17,918 bases of DNA, taken from Dehalococcoidia bacterium UBA3254 (GTDB taxonomy: Bacteria; Chloroflexota; Dehalococcoidia; Dehalococcoidales; UBA3254). Below, in pieces: positions 6,662 to 14,301 of the stretch; within the stretch, counting starts at the first letter, position 1, and each line of letters opens with the position of its first letter. A program made the position numbers and the translations under genes. The stretch covers positions 1 to 17,918 of the forward strand of contig DEUU01000091.1 in assembly GCA_002362735.1 (NCBI GenBank), in the 5' to 3' direction. The notes beneath the pieces are model-generated. The model did not search any database and was not told where the DNA came from. It saw only the letters and a list, made by a program, of their open reading frames with translations.

Positions 6662-6762
6662 TGATGAAACACTATTAGTTGAAATCTTAAGCCCCCTATT
6701 TCACCGTTCTCAATTTTTTCCTGTACCCTGGGATGCTTCACCAGGCTCCAAAATAGCCTCTT

Positions 6763-7902
6763 TCACGCACGGACCGACCTGGAAATCAAAGTACGGGTAT
6801 AGTAGTCCATGACCTTGGTTGAGATCTTTTCCCAACCATAATTGACCGATTTTGTTTTTCCTTTTTCTCCCATTTGAAAACGAAGTGAAGGGTCCTGCAT
6901 TAAACGGGAAATGGCCTGGGCCAGAGGGACTTCCTGCTTTGGCGGCACCAGGAGTCCTTCGTCGCCATCCGAAATAACGCTGGCATACCCGGAAATATTA
7001 GAAGCGACGACCGGCTTCCCGGTAGCCATAGCTTCCAGAAGTACGATCCCAAAGCTTTCATGTCCCGTAGCCGGAGCGCAGAAAATATCTGCCGTCCGGT
7101 AGTACCGGGGCAATTCCCGATAGTCTACATTGCCTGTAAAAATGACATCCGGCAGATTATATTGAGCCACATCTTTTTCAAATTTGCCTCTCATCCGGGT
7201 CCCCGGCCCGACGATGATCAAACGGCAATCCGGATGATCCGGCTTAAGCAAATGGTAAGCTTTGAGAAGATATTCCAGACCTTTCCGTTTTTCGAGCCGG
7301 CCGACGAAAAGGATATTAGTCTTGCCGTCTTGAAATTGAGGCAGTGGAGGCACTTCCGGCGAAAAGTGATTCAAATCAATGCCGTTAGGAATGATATCAT
7401 AGGTGGACGGAAAGTGCTTGTTGATAAAGTCCATCGCGGGCTTGGAAACCGCTATTCTTCCATCGAGTTTTTGAAACCATTTATTATAGAGGCCTCTCAC
7501 CAGGAAAGGCTTCGTCCACCGGTAACTGGGTTTGCTTTCGGTAGCGTGAAAGGTCCCGATGTTAAGAGAACGAGACAGGCGGAGGACGGTGAAACATAAG
7601 GTTGGAGCGAGCGGTTCATGAAGATGAACCACATCAAATTTCTCCTTTTCCAGGACAGCCTTAACCTTGTTGGTGAGGTTCAAAGATATCGTAATGCGGG
7701 CAATTGAACCACTGGTAGGAATCGGACGGGGTGTACCTATCGCGATAAACCGGTCACCGTAACCCGTTACGGTTCCGGATGCCGGAGCAATGATTTTAAC
7801 TACATGGCCCATTCGGGTGAAGTAATATTCGAGGCTAGAAATATGACGTACCACCCCACCCGGATAGGAAAAATCATAAGGTGAAACCAGCGCTATTTTC
7901 AT
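6763..7902 (-). CDS. pimA: GT4 glycosyltransferase, probable phosphatidylinositol mannosyltransferase (PimA-like)
   Basis: This 379-residue GT-B fold enzyme probably transfers mannose from GDP-mannose to phosphatidylinositol at the inner face of the membrane. The N-terminal domain opens MKIALVSPYDFSYPGGV with the Gly-rich acceptor loop (about 14-16), then GSIARI (65-70), HEPLAP (95-100), and GTFHA (116-120), whose H118 matches the catalytic His of mycobacterial PimA. The C-terminal domain has IPNGIDLNHF (171-180), FVGRLEKRKGLEYLL (about 199-213) with the donor phosphate-binding Arg/Lys, and the E-x7-E motif in ESFGIVLLEAMATG. There is no signal peptide. It lies 39 nt downstream of ino1 and 101 nt upstream of the phosphatidylinositol-phosphate synthase gene. 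In mycobacteria the pgsA and pimA genes have an acyltransferase gene between them; here there is none. A GT4 enzyme with another sugar donor or acceptor is the main alternative. Confidence 0.82.
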   Translation of the reverse strand: MKIALVSPYDFSYPGGVVRHISSLEYYFTRMGHVVKIIAPASGTVTGYGDRFIAIGTPRPIPTSGSIARITISLNLTNKVKAVLEKEKFDVVHLHEPLAPTLCFTVLRLSRSLNIGTFHATESKPSYRWTKPFLVRGLYNKWFQKLDGRIAVSKPAMDFINKHFPSTYDIIPNGIDLNHFSPEVPPLPQFQDGKTNILFVGRLEKRKGLEYLLKAYHLLKPDHPDCRLIIVGPGTRMRGKFEKDVAQYNLPDVIFTGNVDYRELPRYYRTADIFCAPATGHESFGIVLLEAMATGKPVVASNISGYASVISDGDEGLLVPPKQEVPLAQAISRLMQDPSLRFQMGEKGKTKSVNYGWEKISTKVMDYYTRTLISRSVRA

Positions 7903-7941
7903 CCGCCTTGCCTGAATCCCTTCCCATCAAATTTTACAACA

Positions 7942-9063
7942 TTATTTGGCAGGACGAGGCTTCTCTACTTTCTCTTTCTTCTCGGTGGTCAGCGCGTTGG
8001 TTTTGATATATTCCTCAGTTAATCGACGAGCCTCATCGTCTGAGTACTGAATCATAGGAGATTTCATGAAATAGGATGAAGGTGCCGTCAGAGACCCCTT
8101 TAGCCCCTTATCTAAGGCCAGTTTGCAGCATCTGATAGCATCGATCACCACGCCGGCGGAGTTGGGGCTATCCCAAACTTCCAGTTTAGCCTCTACCAGC
8201 AACGGCACATCCCCGAAAGTACGCCCTTCCATACGGATATGGCAGAATTTACGATCCAGTAAGAAAGGAACATAATCACTCGGACCAACATGGATATCGT
8301 CTGGATTCATTTTATAAGGCAGTTGAGATGTCACCGAGCCGGTCTTGGAGATTTTCTTAGATTCGAGACGTTCTCTTTCCAGCATATTCAGAAAATCGGT
8401 ATTGCCTCCGAAGTTTAATTGATAGGTCTTTTCAACCTTCACTCCGCGGTCAACGAATAACTTTGCCAGGACACGATGAACAATAGTCGCCCCCACCTGG
8501 GATTTGATATCATCGCCAATCACCGGCAATCCTTTCTCGGCAAAGCGATCACTCCAATATTTTTCACGGGCTATAAAAACCGGGATGCAGTTAACTAAAC
8601 CGCAGCCAGCAGTTAAAATTTGCTCGATATACCATTTGGTGGCTTCTTCGCTGCCGACCGGTAAATAGTTTAGAACAACATCTGTCTTTGTTTCTTTGAG
8701 AATCTTCACAATATCTGCGGTAGGACCAGGAGCCTTCTGAATTACCTGAGAAAGATACTTACCCAGTCCGTCATGAGTCATACCGCGCACTACTTTTACC
8801 CCGGAAGGGGGGACTTCGCTAAATTTATATGTATTATTGGGAAGAGTATAGATGGCTTCAGATAGATCTTTCCCAACTTTGTTCTTATCAATATCAATGG
8901 CCGCCACAAAATTTATATCACTAATATGATACCCTCCCAAATTAACGTGCATCAGGCCGGGTACAAACTCGTTATCTTTTGCATTACGATAATAATAGAC
9001 CCCCTGGACTAACGATGAAGCACAATTGCCAACCCCGATAATCGCTACATTAATCTTTCCCAA
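7942..9063 (-). CDS. ino1: Inositol-3-phosphate synthase
   Basis: This 373-residue NAD-dependent cytoplasmic enzyme isomerises glucose 6-phosphate to inositol 3-phosphate (also named L-myo-inositol 1-phosphate). It is of the short prokaryotic type, with a Rossmann motif [12 protein letters not shown] (10-21), [11 protein letters not shown] at about 130-140, [14 protein letters not shown] at about 184-197, [12 protein letters not shown] at about 216-227, ESKKISK at about 234-240 and [10 protein letters not shown] at about 327-336. The start is TTG at 9063, backed by AGGAGG 7 nt upstream and by the family N-terminus beginning right there. A Lys/Glu-rich tail of about 15 residues follows the conserved core. 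It is the first gene of an operon with the PimA-like gene, the lipid synthase and purA. A well-formed promoter and two leader hairpins lie upstream. Besides phospholipid, its product could also serve compatible solutes. Confidence 0.95.
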   Translation of the reverse strand: MGKINVAIIGVGNCASSLVQGVYYYRNAKDNEFVPGLMHVNLGGYHISDINFVAAIDIDKNKVGKDLSEAIYTLPNNTYKFSEVPPSGVKVVRGMTHDGLGKYLSQVIQKAPGPTADIVKILKETKTDVVLNYLPVGSEEATKWYIEQILTAGCGLVNCIPVFIAREKYWSDRFAEKGLPVIGDDIKSQVGATIVHRVLAKLFVDRGVKVEKTYQLNFGGNTDFLNMLERERLESKKISKTGSVTSQLPYKMNPDDIHVGPSDYVPFLLDRKFCHIRMEGRTFGDVPLLVEAKLEVWDSPNSAGVVIDAIRCCKLALDKGLKGSLTAPSSYFMKSPMIQYSDDEARRLTEEYIKTNALTTEKKEKVEKPRPAK

Positions 9064-9085
9064 GTATCAGCCTCCTTTTCGGCTC

Positions 9086-9110
9086 AGGCGGATGCTTTTT
9101 ACATCCGCCT
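9086..9110 (-). other. Leader hairpin between the ino1 promoter and ribosome binding site
   Basis: A perfect 9-bp stem (9102-9110 with 9086-9094) and a 7-base loop lie 8 nt before the AGGAGG of ino1. No T run follows on either strand, so it is not a normal terminator. It may stabilise the mRNA 5' end or modulate translation. Confidence 0.5.
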
Positions 9111-9150
9111 CGCTTTGCAAATTATAACCTATACTTTAGTCATAAGTCTA

Positions 9151-9167
9151 CTGTGTCCAAAACACAG
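9151..9167. promoter_or_regulatory. Inverted repeat at the predicted ino1 transcription start
   Basis: CTGTGT (9151-9156) and ACACAG (9162-9167) form a perfect 6-bp inverted repeat with a 5-base centre, placed where transcription from the ino1 promoter should begin. It could be a repressor operator or a 5'-end RNA hairpin. Confidence 0.35.
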
Positions 9168-9172
9168 CGCCT

Positions 9173-9201
9173 ATTATACTCGGTTTTAGAAATATCTACA
9201 A
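9173..9201 (-). promoter_or_regulatory. Promoter of the ino1-pimA-pgsA-purA operon
   Basis: On the minus strand a perfect TATAAT (9173-9178) lies 17 nt after TTGTAG (9196-9201, three of six). It gives a leader of about 100 nt. The intergenic stretch 9064-9357 holds this promoter and the divergent pilB promoter, and is otherwise AT-rich with no gene. Confidence 0.6.
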
Positions 9202-9283
9202 ACTTACTGACATAACTTTGCCGCTGATTAGACTTAAATAGATTCCTATGACTTAAGTAAGTAATTCCATGACTATTTTGCTA

Positions 9284-9312
9284 TTGTTATTGAGATTGAG
9301 GCTAGATAAGAT
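9284..9312 (+). promoter_or_regulatory. Possible promoter of the pilB operon
   Basis: TTGTTA (9284-9289, four of six) and TAAGAT (9307-9312, four of six) are 17 nt apart, and 45 nt separate the -10 from the pilB ATG. It is back to back with the ino1 promoter. Confidence 0.4.
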
Positions 9313-9357
9313 TAAATCTGCATTCTGATATTCCTTTCCGGAGAGTACAAGGCAGAT

Positions 9358-10860
9358 ATGGTCGAGCAAAGTATAAATTTAAAAAAGCAATTCCCGCAGC
9401 CGGAAGCAATCACCTTAATTCCTGAAGATATGGCACGAAAATACAGCGCCATACCGATAGCAGTTAATGGAAATACGCTGACGGTAGCCATGGTGAATCC
9501 TTCAGATATTTTTGCTCTGGAAGCTCTGGCTTCGCAAAGCCATTTACGCGTTGAACCTCGAGCGGCAGCTGTTGAGGAAATTCAGGAAGCGATTGATTTC
9601 AACTACAAATCATATACTGAGCTTGAAAAGCAAGTCTCGCATATCTCCCTTTCTGATGAAAACGAAACTGATCATATCAAGCTCACAACGGTTACCGACG
9701 CTCCGGTAGCTCAAGCGTTAATCCTGATCATCGATGAAGCAGTTAAAGCCCGAGCTTCGGATATTCATCTTCAGCCCCAGGAAGATAAACTCCGGGTGCG
9801 TTACCGTATAGATGGCACTTTGCACGATGCAATTTCGTTACCTTTAGCGACTGCAGTACCTCTAATTTCCCGCATCAAAGTGCTGGCGAACATGAACATC
9901 GCCGACCGCCATCGGCCCCAGGATGGCCAGTTTTCAGTGGAAGCTAAAGGCAGACTAATCGATATCCGTGTTGGCACAACGCCCACGGTCTACGGAGAAA
10001 TTGCTGCCATGAGACTGCTTTATAAAGCACGCGCCACCATGACTCTCCCTGAGCTGGGTTTTTCCAGTGATTCCCTTTCGATGTTTGAAAAAATGCTTAA
10101 AGTACCCTATGGGATGATACTGGTGAGCGGACCCACCGGCGCCGGCAAGACTACTACCCTGTATGCGTCAATAAACTGTCTGGACAGCATCGGCCGGAAT
10201 ATCATCACTGTTGAGGACCCGGTAGAATACCGTTTCAAAAATATCAATCAGATTCAAGTCAATGTAAAAGCCGGAATGACATTCGCCGCAGGGCTCCGTT
10301 CAATACTCCGTCTGGATCCGAATGTGATACTGATCGGTGAAATCCGAGATGCAGAAACCGCCAACATCGCTGTTCAGTCAGCCTTAACCGGACATCTGGT
10401 CCTTTCATCTATTCATGCGAATGATGCCGTAGGCGTGATTTTCCGTCTGCTGGACCTGGGAATAGAGCCTTTTCTGGTGGCATCATCACTGGCCGGGATT
10501 ATCGCCCAACGCATGGTACGCCGCATTTGTCCCGAATGCGCCCGCTCGGTCAGAGTGTCATTATTGGAGCAGATGATATACACCAAAGAAGCCCGGGATG
10601 AAAGGTCAGAGTTTCTTTATGGCGCAGGGTGTCAGTCCTGCGTCCAGACCGGTTACAAAGGCAGAATGGGTATCTTTGAAATTCTCCGCATGACCGATGA
10701 AATACGGACCATGTTGACCAAGGGAACGACAACGGCTGAACTGCGGAATGAAGCTTTAAAAGAGGGAATGGTCACATTGCTCAGAGATGGAATGTGCAAG
10801 GTAAAAACTAATCAGACTACTCCGTCCGAAGTCCTGCGCAATGCTTTTGCCATGGAGTAA
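9358..10860 (+). CDS. pilB: Type IV pilus assembly ATPase PilB (GspE family)
   Basis: This 500-residue cytoplasmic hexameric ATPase powers pilus extension through PilC. The short N-terminal part (about 18-85) looks like a single MshEN/T2SSE-N domain; many PilB proteins have a longer N-terminal region, around 560 residues in all. The ATPase core has ASDIHLQP with the Asp box (about 133-140), Walker A GPTGAGKT (258-265), Walker B NVILIGEIRDAE (322-333) with catalytic E328, and a His box around LSSIHAND (349-356). A zinc-binding four-Cys element, typical of extension ATPases and absent from PilT, is at C391/C394 and C425/C428. The ATG at 9358 follows AAGG by 5 nt. It is the first gene of the pilus motor operon. 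GspE of a type II secretion system is the alternative, but pilT in the same operon favours pili. Confidence 0.95.
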   Translation: MVEQSINLKKQFPQPEAITLIPEDMARKYSAIPIAVNGNTLTVAMVNPSDIFALEALASQSHLRVEPRAAAVEEIQEAIDFNYKSYTELEKQVSHISLSDENETDHIKLTTVTDAPVAQALILIIDEAVKARASDIHLQPQEDKLRVRYRIDGTLHDAISLPLATAVPLISRIKVLANMNIADRHRPQDGQFSVEAKGRLIDIRVGTTPTVYGEIAAMRLLYKARATMTLPELGFSSDSLSMFEKMLKVPYGMILVSGPTGAGKTTTLYASINCLDSIGRNIITVEDPVEYRFKNINQIQVNVKAGMTFAAGLRSILRLDPNVILIGEIRDAETANIAVQSALTGHLVLSSIHANDAVGVIFRLLDLGIEPFLVASSLAGIIAQRMVRRICPECARSVRVSLLEQMIYTKEARDERSEFLYGAGCQSCVQTGYKGRMGIFEILRMTDEIRTMLTKGTTTAELRNEALKEGMVTLLRDGMCKVKTNQTTPSEVLRNAFAME

Positions 10861-10866
10861 AGGAGG
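10860..10866 (+). promoter_or_regulatory. Ribosome binding site that places the pilC start at an ATC codon
   Basis: A full AAGGAGG overlaps the last base of the pilB stop codon and lies 8 nt before ATC at 10875. No ATG, GTG or TTG exists in the pilC frame between the stop at 10809-10811 and a TTG at 10962, which is deep inside the conserved N-terminal region. Confidence 0.75.
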
Positions 10867-10874
10867 TCGCTGAA

Positions 10875-12083
10875 ATCGTTTACGCATATGTTGCTTATAA
10901 TGAAAGTAAAGAAATTGTAAAAGGTAAACTGGAAGCCAAGAACCAGGAACATGCCGCCAGTTTGCTGGATTTCGCCGGTTATCAAATCATTAATCTAAAA
11001 GAGATAGCGTCATTCCCTACGCTTGATAAGTTTTTGTTGCGTCTCTCTCCGGTGAAACCAACTCATATTATTCTGTTCTACCGCCAGCTGGCGCTGCTCA
11101 TTGAATCCGGTTTAAACATTGTATCAGCCATTGAACTGCTGGAAGCGCAAACTACCAACCGGCTGTTTAAAAGAGTGCTGGGAGAGATCATTGAAGAAAT
11201 CCGTGCCGGAAACCAGCTCTCCGTAGCAATGGCAAAGCATCCTGAGGTATTTTCTCAAATCCATTGCCAATCTCTCAAAGTCGGCGAGCAGACCGGAGGC
11301 ATGGAAAACATATTGAGACAAACGGCAGACCACCTCGACAAACAGGTCAACTCCCGGAAAGGCGTTAAAAATGCGATGACTTACCCCATCATTGCTCTTA
11401 TCGTAGCTGTCATCGTGGTTGCGGTAATGGTAGTATTCGTTTTCCCGGCTTTCAATAGTCTATATGCCTCGTTAAACGTCAAGCTGCCAGCCATGACGCA
11501 ATTCATGCTGGCTGTGGGGGACCAGTTACGAGCTTACGGGGTGTTCATCCTTCTGGCTTTAGCACTATGTATTGTGGTAGGTGTAATTTATATTAAAACT
11601 GCGGCTGGCAGATTTCAGTGGGACAAAATATCTCTCAAGTTTCCTTTGATGGGCCGCATTAATCATCTCAACGAATTAGGACGTCTCTGTCGGAACATTT
11701 CGGTACTCTTTAAAGCCGGCCTGCCTTTAACAGAAATATTGCCTCTGGTAATTCAAAGCAGCGGCAATAAGGTAATATCCCAGGCGCTGATGAGTATCCG
11801 GGATGATATGCTGGGAGGGGAAGGTCTGTCCCGCCCGATGACTAAACATCCGGTTTTTCTACCGATGATGGTTCAGATGGTGAGAGTGGGTGAAGAGACC
11901 GGCAACCTGGACAGCACCATGCTTTCCGTAGCACAAAGTTATGAAGCGGAGGCTGAAGATAAAACCAAATCTCTGATCGGAATGATTCAACCTATCATGA
12001 CGGTAGTGATAGGGCTGGTAGTAGGCATCATGGCTTTATCTCTGGTGTCTGCGATGTACGCGATGTATAACCAGGGAATCTAG
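10875..12083 (+). CDS. pilC: Type IV pilus inner-membrane platform protein PilC (GspF family)
   Basis: PilC is the membrane platform that PilB and PilT turn to add or remove pilins. Starting at ATC (10875) gives 402 residues, the usual length, with the family N-terminal beta region: (M)VYAYVAYNESKEIVKGKLEA, then LLDFAGYQIINL. Starting at the TTG at 10962 would remove this region. Two T2SF repeats follow: residues about 64-165 with FYRQLALLIESGLNIVSAIE and SLKVGEQTGGMENIL, and about 265-380 with LCRNISVLFKAGLPLTEIL and VRVGEETGNLD. Membrane helices are at about 170-192, 222-241 and near the C-terminus. The pilB stop and the ribosome binding site overlap, which suggests coupled translation. The ATC start is either a true non-canonical start or a single-base assembly error from ATG. 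Confidence 0.93.
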   Translation: MVYAYVAYNESKEIVKGKLEAKNQEHAASLLDFAGYQIINLKEIASFPTLDKFLLRLSPVKPTHIILFYRQLALLIESGLNIVSAIELLEAQTTNRLFKRVLGEIIEEIRAGNQLSVAMAKHPEVFSQIHCQSLKVGEQTGGMENILRQTADHLDKQVNSRKGVKNAMTYPIIALIVAVIVVAVMVVFVFPAFNSLYASLNVKLPAMTQFMLAVGDQLRAYGVFILLALALCIVVGVIYIKTAAGRFQWDKISLKFPLMGRINHLNELGRLCRNISVLFKAGLPLTEILPLVIQSSGNKVISQALMSIRDDMLGGEGLSRPMTKHPVFLPMMVQMVRVGEETGNLDSTMLSVAQSYEAEAEDKTKSLIGMIQPIMTVVIGLVVGIMALSLVSAMYAMYNQGI

Positions 12084-12172
12084 GGAGTAATGAAGTTGTA
12101 ATACGTAATAAGTTTTCATTTTTTGGGTAAGGGGAGAGACCTTACGGAATTACTTTTCGGGGGTGATGATTA

Positions 12173-12805
12173 GTGAAAATAAGTAAAACAAGTTTGATAT
12201 TTTTAGTCGTCGGTATACTGATTATTTCTGCAGTAAGCCTGGGATTTCTCTCTGCTCAGCAAAACAAAGAGATGCGAGAAATGCAGACAAAATTGGATCA
12301 GGCTAAAATGAAGCTGGCTTCATTTAACGATGATGATCTCCCGGTCAAAAAAGACCAGGTCAACCAGCAAATTCAAAGATATAACTCGCAAATAGCGGAC
12401 GCCAAGATGAATCTGGTGTACTCACAGGATAATATTGATACTACCAACATCATCCTGGAAGATGCCAAAGGATATGGCGTAACCATAGATCAAATTACGT
12501 CTCCGGGTTCGGGTGCGGAAGTCATCGCAGCGACTAATTGCGACACCTTGTCTTTTAATATTCAGGCGTCAGGAGACGTTAACAGCCTGGCGGCATTTGC
12601 CAGCAGTCTAAGCGAAAAATTCCCAACCAGTATCGTAAAGGTAGTGCAAATTGAAATCCCGCCCCCGACACCGGCGCCAATAGCGAGCCCAACACCTTCT
12701 GGTACTCCCGCCCCCTCAGACACTCCAACGACTGCCGAACCTGCGGTGGCGGTTCTGCCGAATATAGGAATAAGCCTCGTAATTTATGATTATAAGGATA
12801 AATAA
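12173..12805 (+). CDS. pilO: PilO-like pilus alignment protein
   Basis: A 210-residue bitopic protein. A short cytoplasmic N-terminus leads into a membrane helix at about 7-27, then a long coiled-coil helix rich in Lys, Glu and Gln (about 29-95), then a small alpha/beta domain (about 100-160: YGVTIDQI, DTLSFNIQASGDVNSLAAFASSL, IVKVVQIEI). This is the PilO/GspM layout, and its position before the PilM-PilN gene supports the call; sequence alone would not name it firmly. A Pro/Thr/Ser-rich stretch (about 162-190) interrupts the domain before its last predicted strand (NIGISLVIYDY). The start is GTG at 12173, with GGGGGTGAT upstream; no better ATG is in frame. An 89-nt gap separates it from pilC, and only 2 nt separate it from the next gene. 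Confidence 0.7.
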   Translation: MKISKTSLIFLVVGILIISAVSLGFLSAQQNKEMREMQTKLDQAKMKLASFNDDDLPVKKDQVNQQIQRYNSQIADAKMNLVYSQDNIDTTNIILEDAKGYGVTIDQITSPGSGAEVIAATNCDTLSFNIQASGDVNSLAAFASSLSEKFPTSIVKVVQIEIPPPTPAPIASPTPSGTPAPSDTPTTAEPAVAVLPNIGISLVIYDYKDK

Positions 12806-12807
12806 CG

Positions 12808-14301
12808 ATGTGGAACGATACGGTTACACTATATATCGATGATTCTAGCATCCGTTTACTGGTCGCCAAAGGGCAACGGGTTAAGAAATGGGCAGATTTA
12901 AAGCTCGAGCCAGGACTGGTAAAGGGAGCAGTGGTAGTTCAAGAAGCGGAAGTTGCCGCCAAGATCACTCAGCTTCTCAAAGGCCAGGATGTCAGGACCA
13001 AAAAAGTGATCCTGGGCTATAGTGGCATGCATTCTCTTACCCGTCCTGCTGCACTCCCCCATTTACCAAAAGCGATGGTGGCAGAAGCCGTAGCCAGAGA
13101 AGCCAGAAGGGTACTGCCAGTACCACTTGACCAGCTTTACCTGACCTGGCGCATTCTTCCCAGCCCCAAAGGAAAAATCCAGGTCTTCATGGTGACAACG
13201 CCACGCAAGGCGGCAGACTCACTGGTTGAGACTTTACACCAGGCCGGGTTGGAACCTTCAAGGATGGCTATCAAACCCCTGATTCTAACAAAATGCCTTC
13301 CGGAGAGCACGGCCATACTGGTAGACGTTCAACCGACAGAGTTCGACATCGTCCTGATGAATAACGGAATACCTCAGCCGGTGAGAACGATGGCTTTTCC
13401 AAATCAAGAGATCACCTGGGAAGAAAAATTGAAAATGATAGCCGGTGATATGAGCCGCACGATTCAGTTTTTCGACACTAACAATCCGGAGAACCCGTTA
13501 GATGCTAAAGTACCTGTATTTGTCTCAGGAGAGATGAATGAAAAAACCGAACTACAGAGCGACCTCTCAACAGTGATAGGACATCCCGTAAAGATACTGC
13601 CTCCAACGCTGAAAGGTCCGGACCAGATGGAAACAACCCGCTATATGGTCAACATCGCTATGGCTACCAATATTTCAACCCTCAACCGGGATAATGCGTT
13701 TCCGATCTCCAATCTAAACGTATTACCAGCCCCTTATCATCCCAAGCCTATGTCTATGACCAAGGTAATAGGTATTCCAGGAGGCGTGGCAGTAGCCGGA
13801 GTAGTAGTACCCATGCTAATGCTGATGCAAAACACGTCAACGAATATAGAGTCAATGCAAAGCCAATTGAATATCACCAACGAAATGATACTTCAAAAAA
13901 ATACACAAAAAGCTGCTTTAAAGAAAGAAGTTGCTGATCTGGAAAGTAAAGCTGCAGGTTTAAAACTCTCCTATGAAAACCTCAAGCTTGCCAACGACTT
14001 TATCGATACCCATCAAGAACAGGTCAACGGAGACCTGCAAATTACTCTAAGCAAACTGGTGCCGAATATCAACTTAACCGGCATTTCGGAAGTTGATGGC
14101 CTGATGACAATTCAGGGGTCCGCTCCCAACCGGCAAAACGTGTATGCTTATGCCCAGGTGATATTGAATTACGCCCGACAACTCGATCTCAGCGAAAGGT
14201 TTGTGGAAACTACTATCTCTTCCCTGAAGGTAGAGAGCGAATCGGACTCTACTCAGTCAGCGCCGATAGAATTCACGTTAACATTTAAGAGGGAAAAATG
14301 A
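12808..14301 (+). CDS. Fused PilM-PilN (GspL-like) pilus assembly protein
   Basis: A 497-residue protein with two parts that are usually separate genes. Residues 1 to about 295 look like a PilM actin-like cytoplasmic domain (AREARRVLPVPLDQLYLTW; MIAGDMSRTIQFF; a late VFVSG). Residues 300-313 (ISNLNVLPAPYHPK) resemble the conserved NLLP motif at the N-terminus of PilN. Then come one membrane helix (about 319-340), a coiled coil (about 345-398), and a PilN-type extracytoplasmic domain (LSKLVPNINLTGISEVDGLMTIQG..., about 414-495). Normally the PilN tail docks into PilM; here it is covalently joined, as in GspL of type II secretion. The phosphate-binding loops of the actin fold are degenerate: YIDDSSIRLL in place of DIGSSSIK, and LVDVQPTEFD in place of a Gly-containing loop. 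The gene overlaps pilT by 4 bases. It is an uninterrupted frame, so the fusion is not an assembly artefact of a lost stop. Confidence 0.82.
   Translation: MWNDTVTLYIDDSSIRLLVAKGQRVKKWADLKLEPGLVKGAVVVQEAEVAAKITQLLKGQDVRTKKVILGYSGMHSLTRPAALPHLPKAMVAEAVAREARRVLPVPLDQLYLTWRILPSPKGKIQVFMVTTPRKAADSLVETLHQAGLEPSRMAIKPLILTKCLPESTAILVDVQPTEFDIVLMNNGIPQPVRTMAFPNQEITWEEKLKMIAGDMSRTIQFFDTNNPENPLDAKVPVFVSGEMNEKTELQSDLSTVIGHPVKILPPTLKGPDQMETTRYMVNIAMATNISTLNRDNAFPISNLNVLPAPYHPKPMSMTKVIGIPGGVAVAGVVVPMLMLMQNTSTNIESMQSQLNITNEMILQKNTQKAALKKEVADLESKAAGLKLSYENLKLANDFIDTHQEQVNGDLQITLSKLVPNINLTGISEVDGLMTIQGSAPNRQNVYAYAQVILNYARQLDLSERFVETTISSLKVESESDSTQSAPIEFTLTFKREK

Noticed and set aside
7060..7599. A 179-codon plus-strand open frame
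   Set aside because: Antisense to the PimA-like glycosyltransferase, whose motifs run through the same stretch.
9086..9110. Hairpin upstream of ino1 as an intrinsic terminator
   Set aside because: No T run follows on either strand; kept only as a leader hairpin.
9121..9126. A second TATAAT on the minus strand upstream of ino1
   Set aside because: No acceptable -35 lies 16-18 nt upstream; the copy at 9173-9178 has a better-placed partner.
10962..12083. pilC starting at TTG 10962
   Set aside because: It would lack the conserved PilC N-terminal region that is clearly encoded upstream and has no ribosome binding site near it.
12127..12145. GTAAGG/CCTTAC hairpin between pilC and the PilO-like gene as a terminator
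   Set aside because: The stem is only 6 bp, the loop is 7, and no T run follows directly; a terminator here would also cut the pilus operon.
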